Positions 1 through 4,439 of a stretch of DNA of 6,146 nucleotides are shown in pieces. Under the pieces are notes generated by a model. That model saw only the letters and a program-made list of their open reading frames with translations, was not told where the DNA came from and did no database searches. The stretch is from Aurantimonadaceae bacterium. Its GTDB lineage: Bacteria; Pseudomonadota; Alphaproteobacteria; Rhizobiales; Rhizobiaceae. Each line of letters begins with the position of its first letter. Position 1 is the first letter of the stretch. The stretch is taken from assembly GCA_003232595.1 (NCBI GenBank), contig QIIJ01000377.1, positions 1 to 6,146 of the forward strand. Direction: 5' to 3'. A program made the position numbers and the translations under genes.

Positions 1-21
1 GGTGGTCGGGAATCTAACAGC

Positions 22-720
22 TCAGCAATAATCATCAGACTCAATAGCATCGCAGAGATCAGTCAAGAAATCTGCAGCAGGTGCCCCATCTAAGGCTCTA
101 TGGTCAAACGTCAATGAAAGCCCAACAAATTCACGGAACACAATTTTGCCGTCTACGCCACGTATCGCTTTTTCCCGGGCGCAACCTATTCCGAGAATAC
201 CAATTTGCGGCGTATTCAAAATTGGCGTGAAGTGGTGAACCCGAGTTAGCCCGAGATTGCTTATCGTGAAGGTACCCCCGGTCATCTCGGTAACAGTCAA
301 TTTATTGTTCTTTGCTTTGCTGGACAAATCTTGACGTGCTGCTCTCAATTCTTCGAGGGATAGTTTCTGAGCGTCAAAAATTGCCGGAGCCACCAATAGG
401 TTTCCGGGCAGAACCATCGCCACACTGAGATGAATAGATTTCGACAAGTGAATTTCTTTGGGTCGAGTGGTTCCATTCAAACCTGGTTTCTTTTGTAAAG
501 TCTTGACGACAGCTTCGATGAGCAAGTCTTCAACCGAAACTTTGACGCCGTTACCAGACAGATTTGTTTTTCGAGCAAGTAGCGCCGACAAATTGCACTC
601 TGCGTGGTGGGTCAGCTGAGCAGCCTCCTTTAGACTGTTCGACATCTTGTCCGCTATCATCGCACGAATACCGCGTATCGGAACAACGGTAATGTCTTCA
701 GCATCAGTCGGCTGGTTCAT
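22..720 (-). CDS. Dihydrolipoyl acyltransferase (E2) catalytic domain, stand-alone
   Basis: This 232-residue protein is the catalytic (CoA acyltransferase) domain of a 2-oxoacid/acetoin dehydrogenase E2. It would move the acyl group from a lipoyl domain to CoA in the cytoplasm. The active-site motif DHRALDG is at residues 206-212 (His207, Asp211), and the core segment GGTFTISNLG is at 148-157. The protein begins almost directly at the catalytic domain: VVPIRGIRAMIADKM starts at residue 12. There is no lipoyl domain, no Ala/Pro-rich linker and no peripheral-subunit-binding domain, so it is much shorter than a usual E2 of about 370-450 residues. The ATG at 720 overlaps the TGA of the lipoyl-domain gene by 4 nt (ATGA), which suggests translational coupling; no strong Shine-Dalgarno is seen. 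Family assignment is firm. The acyl substrate is not determined by the sequence. Confidence 0.93.
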   Translation of the reverse strand: MNQPTDAEDITVVPIRGIRAMIADKMSNSLKEAAQLTHHAECNLSALLARKTNLSGNGVKVSVEDLLIEAVVKTLQKKPGLNGTTRPKEIHLSKSIHLSVAMVLPGNLLVAPAIFDAQKLSLEELRAARQDLSSKAKNNKLTVTEMTGGTFTISNLGLTRVHHFTPILNTPQIGILGIGCAREKAIRGVDGKIVFREFVGLSLTFDHRALDGAPAADFLTDLCDAIESDDYC

Positions 721-950
721 CGGATTGTTCCGATCACATCGCCTTTTTTGATGATGTCATCAACCTGCTTCGTGATTTTCAAAGTGCCATCGGCAGGAGA
801 TTCAATTTCATGTTGGATTTTTTCAGTCATAATTTCAGCGAGCAGGTCACCTTTCTTTACGAAGGAACCATCACTTGATAGCCACGATGTGATGACTGCT
901 TCTGAGTCTTCGTCCCAGAGATCCTGGGGAATGATAATTCCGGTGGTCAT
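717..950 (-). CDS. Free-standing lipoyl-domain protein (E2 lipoyl carrier)
   Basis: This 77-residue protein consists of a single lipoyl/biotinyl-type domain. The beta-hairpin segment MTEKIQHEIESPADG at residues 41-55 aligns with the ETDKATVEIEAPADG type of E2 lipoyl domains, which makes Lys44 the expected lipoylation site. The flanking VKKGDLLAEI (31-40) and KKGDVIGTIR (68-77) are the usual lipoyl-domain edges. The protein ends exactly where a lipoyl domain ends and carries no linker. It would act as a small mobile carrier between E1 (genes at 1039-3077), the E2 catalytic domain (22-720) and an E3 not found here. The ATG at 950 is preceded by only a weak GGA-type ribosome site. A biotin carrier is less likely, because the biotinylation MKM motif is absent and the neighbours are dehydrogenase subunits. 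Confidence 0.9.
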   Translation of the reverse strand: MTTGIIIPQDLWDEDSEAVITSWLSSDGSFVKKGDLLAEIMTEKIQHEIESPADGTLKITKQVDDIIKKGDVIGTIR

Positions 951-1038
951 GTATTTTCCAAGTGCTTAAATTTGATAGGGTGGATGCCCGCGCACTGAGT
1001 TGCTACAGGCATCCAGTTCGCCCTGGGAGGATAAGGCG
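951..1038. other. Intergenic hairpin region between E1 beta and the lipoyl gene
   Basis: This 88-nt spacer contains a perfect 8-bp inverted repeat, TGGATGCC at 981-988 and GGCATCCA at 1008-1015, separated by 19 nt. In the transcript (minus strand) the hairpin is not followed by a run of U, so it is not a typical intrinsic terminator. It may be an mRNA-stability or processing element that separates E1 from E2 expression; that role is an inference. No other gene is visible in the spacer. Confidence 0.5.
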
Positions 1039-2058
1039 CTAGTTCATCGAGGTATAAGCCGCGACAATCTTGTTTGGGTTAGGCAAACAAAACTGCTCCA
1101 TATTCCGCGCATACGGGATTGGAACATCCGGATAGGCAACCCTTTTTGGAGAGGTTTTCAGCTTCGATATATCGTGCTCGGTAACGGTCGCAATGATTTC
1201 GCCAGAAACACCGTAACTTTGATAGTCTTCGTCGACCACAATCAGACGACCTGTCTTCGCGACTGAATTGATCACCGTTTCGCGGTCCAACGGAACAAGC
1301 GACACAAGATCAATCACTTCAGCACTCACGCCTTGCTTGGCAAGAATGTCTGCTGCTTTAAGGCAGTTGTGGACGCCCATTGCCAAACCAACCAACGTCA
1401 CATCGGTTCCTTCTCGTACGACTTTGGCCTTGCCGATTTCTACTTGGTATGATTCTTCAGGCGTATTGACCTGTGCGCCGGCCTCAGTGCCGAGCCAACC
1501 CATGCCTTGCAAGCCCTTGTGGTACATGTAGACAACCGGACTGTCGTCGCGCATTGCTGCGGTCATCAATCCCTTAGCGTCATATGCGTTGGATGGTGAA
1601 ACCACTTTCATACCCGGCAGATGGGCAAAAGATCCATAGAGGCATTGAGAATGCTGACCAGCATCGGAGTAACCACCACCCGTTGATGTCATCAACACCA
1701 TTGGGACATTTACTCCGCCACCAGAGAAGTAGGTGTTTTTTGCCATGAGATTGTAAATCGCGTCAAAGCACACACCAAAAAAATCTGCGAACATCAGTTC
1801 TACAACAGGTCGCATCCCATCTTGGGCCGCACCTACCGCCGCGCTGATAAAAGCAGTTTCTGAGATTGGCGTGTCACGGATTCTGGTTTTTCCGAATTCG
1901 TCCAAGAGCCCGCGGGTGTTTCCAAAAACACCCCCTAGCGCACCAATGTCTTCACCCATGACGAACACGCGTTCGTCCGCTTGCATTTCTTGTTGGATGG
2001 ATTCAGCCATTGCCCGTGCAATCGTGAATTTCCGTTCATTTGCTATATTGTCTGACAT
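1039..2058 (-). CDS. acoB: ThDP-dependent dehydrogenase E1 component, beta subunit (AcoB-like)
   Basis: This 339-residue protein is the beta subunit of a heterotetrameric E1 in the pyruvate/acetoin/branched-chain dehydrogenase family. Together with E1 alpha it binds thiamine diphosphate and carries out decarboxylation or C-C cleavage followed by reductive acylation of a lipoyl group. Family marks are VFVMGEDIG at residues 31-39, PISETAFISAAVG at 64-76 (Glu67 is the expected partner of the ThDP aminopyrimidine) and AGQHSQCLYG at 133-142 (conserved active-site His136). The C-terminal transketolase-type domain runs from about residue 205. The length is normal. In the C-terminal domain, IDLVSLVPLD (249-258) has Val where most relatives have Arg (DLRT/S type). 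The gene starts 29 nt after the E1 alpha stop, with a weak GGA ribosome site, and is clearly in the same operon. The aco symbol follows the AcoR-type regulator next door; the substrate could also be another 2-oxoacid. Confidence 0.93.
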   Translation of the reverse strand: MSDNIANERKFTIARAMAESIQQEMQADERVFVMGEDIGALGGVFGNTRGLLDEFGKTRIRDTPISETAFISAAVGAAQDGMRPVVELMFADFFGVCFDAIYNLMAKNTYFSGGGVNVPMVLMTSTGGGYSDAGQHSQCLYGSFAHLPGMKVVSPSNAYDAKGLMTAAMRDDSPVVYMYHKGLQGMGWLGTEAGAQVNTPEESYQVEIGKAKVVREGTDVTLVGLAMGVHNCLKAADILAKQGVSAEVIDLVSLVPLDRETVINSVAKTGRLIVVDEDYQSYGVSGEIIATVTEHDISKLKTSPKRVAYPDVPIPYARNMEQFCLPNPNKIVAAYTSMN

Positions 2059-2087
2059 CTATTTTTCCAATTCTCTGAAGTTGGACG

Positions 2088-3077
2088 TTAAGCTGCGAAT
2101 ACGGATGTGAGCGCATCCGTGTCCGGCGCAAGGTCGCTTTCGCGGGCAAACGCAATTGCCTCATCAACTTGTGATTGGGCCTTTCTTTCAATTGCATCGA
2201 GATCCTCATCGGTGGCGACACCATCGGCAATAATTCGCGAGCGCATCCGCGGAATTGGGTCTTTTTTGAACAGCGCGTCTTTCTCGCCTTCAGGGCGGTA
2301 GCCTTCGGCATCCCCCATAAAATGACCGGCCAGTCGATACGTCTCAATTTCGATGAGCGTAGGTCCCTTACCGTCACGCGCTCGTTTGATGGCTTCACCA
2401 GCGATGTCGAATATTGCGTAAGGATCGTTGTTCTCGATGTAGAAACCCGGCATCCCGTAGGCTGCAGCACGAACATCGTTGCGCGCAACGGCGGTCGAGT
2501 CTTCCTTGGAAACAGAAATGCCCCATGCGTTGTCCTCAATCACGAAAACGACGGGAAGGTTCCAAACACCGGCCAGATTCATCGCTTCGTGGAACGCGCC
2601 TTGGTTCACCGCACCTTCACCCAGAAAAGATATTGCGACGCCTGGTTTACCCTGCATTTGGCGGGACAACGCGGCACCACAAGCCGGACCGCACCCTTGG
2701 GCGATAATTCCCGAGCATGCGAAATTCACATCAGGATCGAAAATGTGCATGTGGCCACCACGACCACCGGAAAAGCCGGTCTTTTTGCCAAAGATTTCCG
2801 CGGCCATTTTTTTGAGGTCTACGCCTTTTGCGATCGCCTGATGGTGCGGTCTGTGCGTTGCCGTAACCACGTCATCTGCATTCAGGTGGGCACATACACC
2901 AACCGCCACGGGTTCTTGACCGTTGGACAGGTGCATCTCACCGGGGATTGGCCCATTTGCCATATTGAACGCAGGCGTCTTACCTTCGAGATAGATTTTC
3001 TCAATGATCTCCTCAAAGCGTCGGCTCGTCACCATTTTTTGGTACATCCAAAGGGTCTGGTCTTTTGTAGGCTCCAT
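2088..3077 (-). CDS. acoA: ThDP-dependent dehydrogenase E1 component, alpha subunit (AcoA-like)
   Basis: This 329-residue protein is the E1 alpha subunit and partner of the gene at 1039-2058. The ThDP/Mg-binding motif is present as GEGAVNQG (153-160) followed by EDNAWG (181-186). Most relatives read GDG...NN, so the Mg-ligand Asp is Glu here and the first Asn is Asp; the second, metal-binding Asn183 is kept. Other marks are IPGEMHLSNGQE (44-55), HRPHHQAIAKG (75-85) where HRGHGH-type sequence is usual, and TYRLAGHFMGDAEGYRP (246-262). The GHFxGD part of the last resembles acetoin dehydrogenase alpha subunits more than pyruvate ones. The ATG at 3077 has a very strong ribosome site (TAGGAGGAC, a few nt upstream), the best in the cluster. 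The E1 family is certain. The substrate is inferred only from the aco-like context and could be a different 2-oxoacid. Confidence 0.94.
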   Translation of the reverse strand: MEPTKDQTLWMYQKMVTSRRFEEIIEKIYLEGKTPAFNMANGPIPGEMHLSNGQEPVAVGVCAHLNADDVVTATHRPHHQAIAKGVDLKKMAAEIFGKKTGFSGGRGGHMHIFDPDVNFACSGIIAQGCGPACGAALSRQMQGKPGVAISFLGEGAVNQGAFHEAMNLAGVWNLPVVFVIEDNAWGISVSKEDSTAVARNDVRAAAYGMPGFYIENNDPYAIFDIAGEAIKRARDGKGPTLIEIETYRLAGHFMGDAEGYRPEGEKDALFKKDPIPRMRSRIIADGVATDEDLDAIERKAQSQVDEAIAFARESDLAPDTDALTSVFAA

Positions 3078-3211
3078 TTTGTCCTCCTAAGTTGATTTTT
3101 CTGGTGTCACGCGCGACCTGTCCTTGATGGAGCGAAATATGACACCAAGGGTGTTGCCAGCCCCAAAGATTTGGGTTGGCACGATATTCATGCGGCTTGA
3201 TATCTAGGGTC
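3078..3211. other. Spacer with two inverted repeats upstream of E1 alpha
   Basis: This 134-nt non-coding spacer lies between the second DUF4440 gene and E1 alpha. It holds two possible secondary structures. One is a compact, near-perfect hairpin at 3155-3181: TGCCA pairs with TGGCA and CCCAAA with TTTGGG, across a 2-base loop that would open in practice, with a small internal mismatch. The other is a perfect 8-bp inverted repeat TGGTGTCA/TGACACCA at 3102-3109 and 3140-3147, with a 30-nt spacer. Neither is followed by a U-tract on the transcript, so transcription probably reads through into E1 alpha. They may be processing or stability stems, or an operator. No GG-N10-GC sigma-54 promoter is seen here on the coding strand. 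Confidence 0.5.
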
Positions 3212-3619
3212 TCACTCTGAGTCCGCGTTGAACATGTCGGACAAAGGGCGCCATTCCCCGTTGGCTTGTTTGCGCATGGGAGTGATGTATTTTCCCTTTG
3301 CCACACTTGCTTTGCCATCATCGTCAACCGTTTTGAGGGTGTACCAACCGGACGACATACCAAGGTCGCCACCTTTTGACACCACTGCATGGGTTGGGCC
3401 CCAAACAAGCTCCAGACCAGGCGTGTTTACGATCTCGTTCCAGTGAGCGATCATCTTTTTCTTGTCGTCCATGAATGGTGCGCCTGGTGGGAGGAAAGTG
3501 AAATCTGGGTCTGTGAATCCGATAAAGTCTTCGCCGCTTTTTGATATGGCCAACCAGTCACCATCAGCCTTCAAAATCGCAGCAATTTCGCCAGTTTCTT
3601 CCGATGTAATCTTCTTCAT
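3212..3619 (-). CDS. DUF4440/SnoaL-like NTF2-fold protein, copy 2, without signal peptide
   Basis: This 135-residue protein belongs to the DUF4440/SnoaL-like group of the NTF2 superfamily (ketosteroid-isomerase-like fold); no reaction can be assigned. Family-typical segments are FTDPDFTFLPPGAPFMDDK (35-53), HWNEIVNTPGLELVWGP and the C-terminal MRKQANGEWRPLSDMFNAD. It is about 88% identical (some 15 differences in 125 aligned residues, counted by eye) to the upstream copy at 3711-4181. It keeps the first three residues (MKK) but then continues with ITSEETG, so the 21 residues of the copy 1 signal peptide are absent and the protein should be cytoplasmic. The start at 3619 is chosen because it has a GAGGAG ribosome site and matches the start of copy 1. 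The frame stays open upstream to 3805, but that extension only reads the tail of copy 1 out of frame. Confidence 0.88.
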   Translation of the reverse strand: MKKITSEETGEIAAILKADGDWLAISKSGEDFIGFTDPDFTFLPPGAPFMDDKKKMIAHWNEIVNTPGLELVWGPTHAVVSKGGDLGMSSGWYTLKTVDDDGKASVAKGKYITPMRKQANGEWRPLSDMFNADSE

Positions 3620-3636
3620 TGTGTTCTCCTCACACA
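3620..3636 (-). promoter_or_regulatory. Shine-Dalgarno in hairpin loop, copy 2
   Basis: On the transcript, TGTGT and ACACA flank the 7-nt loop GAGGAGA, directly before the ATG of the second DUF4440 gene. The 5-bp stem presents the ribosome-binding site in its loop, with an AGGA core. The same element precedes copy 1. This is the arrangement used by CsrA/RsmA-type translational repressors, but the stem is short and the role is an inference. Confidence 0.45.
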
Positions 3637-3710
3637 GTTGGGTGGATGGTGCAAAAATAGCCTTCAAACGAAGCCTGGGCGCGATACTCATGCGAATTGA
3701 TGTCCAGGTT

Positions 3711-4181
3711 TCAGTTTGAGTCCGCGTTGAAAATATCGGCCAATGGGCGCCATTCCCCGTTTGCTTGTTTACGCATGACAGTGAGGTATTTTCCCTTGGC
3801 CACATTTACTTTGCCAGCTTCGTCAACTGTTTTTAGGGTGTACCACCCGGACGAAAAACCCAGATCTCCACCTTTAGAGACGACTGCTAAGGTTGGGCCC
3901 CAGACAAGCTCCAAACCAGGCGTGTTTACGATCGCGTTCCAGTGAGCGATCATCTTTTTCTTGTCATCCATGAATGGGGCGCCTGGCGGGAAGAATGTGA
4001 AATCCGGGTCTGTATATCCGATAAAGTCTTCGCCACTTTTTGATGTAGCCAGCCAATCACCATCAGCTTTCAGAATTGCTGCAATTTCGGCAGAATCTTC
4101 TGAAGCAATTGCGGATACCGGAGAAATGGCAATCACCACAGAAACGAACAGAAAATGCACGGCTAGTATAAACTTCTTCAT
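3711..4181 (-). CDS. DUF4440/SnoaL-like NTF2-fold protein, copy 1, exported
   Basis: This 156-residue protein has an N-terminal Sec-type signal peptide: MKK, a hydrophobic stretch at residues 4-20, and a cleavage region at about 22-26 (VSA or AIA). It is followed by a single DUF4440/SnoaL-like NTF2-fold domain from about residue 32 to 150. Family-typical segments are YTDPDFTFFPPGAPFMDDK, HWNAIVNTPGLELVWGP, GGDLGFSSGWYTLKTVD and MRKQANGEWRPLADIFNAD. The mature protein should be periplasmic or otherwise outside the cytoplasm. Relatives form small hydrophobic-pocket proteins; no enzymatic role can be assigned from sequence. The ATG at 4181 has a good GAGGAG ribosome site. It is the first gene after the regulator and probably the first gene of the operon, and it is 88% identical to copy 2 at 3212-3619. 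Confidence 0.9.
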   Translation of the reverse strand: MKKFILAVHFLFVSVVIAISPVSAIASEDSAEIAAILKADGDWLATSKSGEDFIGYTDPDFTFFPPGAPFMDDKKKMIAHWNAIVNTPGLELVWGPTLAVVSKGGDLGFSSGWYTLKTVDEAGKVNVAKGKYLTVMRKQANGEWRPLADIFNADSN

Positions 4182-4198
4182 TGTGTTCTCCTCACACA
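4182..4198 (-). promoter_or_regulatory. Shine-Dalgarno in hairpin loop, copy 1
   Basis: This is identical to the element before copy 2: TGTGT, the loop GAGGAGA, then ACACA, directly upstream of the ATG at 4181. The ribosome-binding site sits in the loop of a 5-bp stem. A regulatory function is inferred from the structure and its exact retention after duplication; it could also be conserved simply because it is a good ribosome site. Confidence 0.45.
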
Positions 4199-4396
4199 GT
4201 TGGGTCGATGGTGCAAAAATAGCCTTCCAACGAGGCCTGACTGCGAACCAACGAAAGGTTTTTCTGGCTGGCCCCGACCGATTCGAACATCGGCGTTGCC
4301 TACCTCAGATTAATTTCCATAAAGAGAGCATGGATAGAAAGCCCAAAACCGGGACGTTCCTTGTCGGAGCAAAATTACTCAGAAAAAGTGTGTGAA
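4199..4396. other. Non-coding leader upstream of the operon
   Basis: Together with the flanking elements this forms a 258-nt gap (4182-4439) without a gene, where the operon promoter should lie. I checked the coding strand for the GG-N10-GC core of a sigma-54 (-24/-12) promoter and found none. No convincing sigma-70 -35/-10 pair stands out either. The stretch at 4265-4292 has, on the minus strand, the layout of a tRNA 3' end (TTCGAAT loop, then 12 nt, a discriminator base and CCA), but the T-stem does not pair and there is no cloverleaf, so it is not called as a tRNA. Confidence 0.5.
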
Positions 4397-4430
4397 AAAG
4401 TGTTGCATGCAACGCCTACTGCAACACTTT
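4397..4430 (-). terminator. Hairpin plus T-rich tract after the regulator gene; also a possible operator
   Basis: A perfect 11-bp inverted repeat, AAAGTGTTGCA (4397-4407) and TGCAACACTTT (4420-4430) with a 12-nt loop, starts 9 nt after the regulator's stop codon. On the transcript it is followed by T-rich sequence, as in a Rho-independent terminator. The stem is low in G+C for a terminator. The same bases contain a perfect 12-bp palindrome, GTTGCATGCAAC at 4402-4413, and further TGCAAC half-sites at 4420 and 4430, which could equally be a regulator-binding site upstream of the DUF4440/E1 operon. Both roles are compatible. Confidence 0.5.
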
Positions 4431-4439
4431 GCAACAGTT

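Larger units (their letters stand above)
3178..3677 (-). repeat. Tandem duplication, downstream unit (copy 2)
   Basis: This 500-bp unit contains the signal-less DUF4440 gene, about 34 nt after its stop and about 58 nt before its start. It aligns over its whole length to the adjacent unit at 3678-4239, apart from a 63-nt deletion of the signal-peptide codons and a 1-nt indel after the stop. The units abut, which indicates an unequal-crossover or replication-slippage tandem duplication. Confidence 0.8.
3678..4239 (-). repeat. Tandem duplication, upstream unit (copy 1)
   Basis: This 562-bp unit contains the full-length DUF4440 gene with signal peptide, plus its leader and trailer. The trailer (GCGCGATACTCATGCG at 3680-3695) matches ACGATATTCATGCG at 3181-3194 behind copy 2. 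The leader at 4182-4239 matches 3620-3677 with only three substitutions seen by eye. This is the likely ancestral form, because the signal peptide is intact. Confidence 0.8.

Noticed and set aside
717..720. Programmed -1 frameshift fusing the lipoyl and E2 genes
   Set aside because: No slippery heptamer is visible before the ATGA overlap. Both proteins end and begin at natural domain boundaries, so separate translation by coupling is simpler.
2036..2539. Minus-strand open frame of 167 codons overlapping E1 alpha and the E1 beta start
   Set aside because: It is out of frame with E1 alpha, its composition is arginine-rich and low in domain signal, and it has no ribosome site of note.
2175..3095. 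Long plus-strand open frame (306 codons) antisense to E1 alpha
   Set aside because: It mirrors the E1 alpha coding sequence, shows no recognisable domain, and the opposite strand encodes a clear ThDP-binding enzyme.
3692..3706. GG-N10-GC match upstream of copy 2 (minus strand TGGACATCAATTCGCA)
   Set aside because: Only the core dinucleotides and a few other positions fit the sigma-54 consensus. The equivalent position behind copy 2 lacks the GG, and the regulator lacks GAFTGA.
3620..3805. N-terminal extension of copy 2 to a start at 3805
   Set aside because: The extra 62 codons are an out-of-frame reading of the 3' end of copy 1. The start at 3619 has the SD and matches copy 1.
3961..4395. 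Plus-strand open frame of 144 codons across copy 1 and the leader
   Set aside because: It is antisense to the DUF4440 gene, with a similar shadow frame over copy 2. It has no domain and is explained by codon use on the minus strand.
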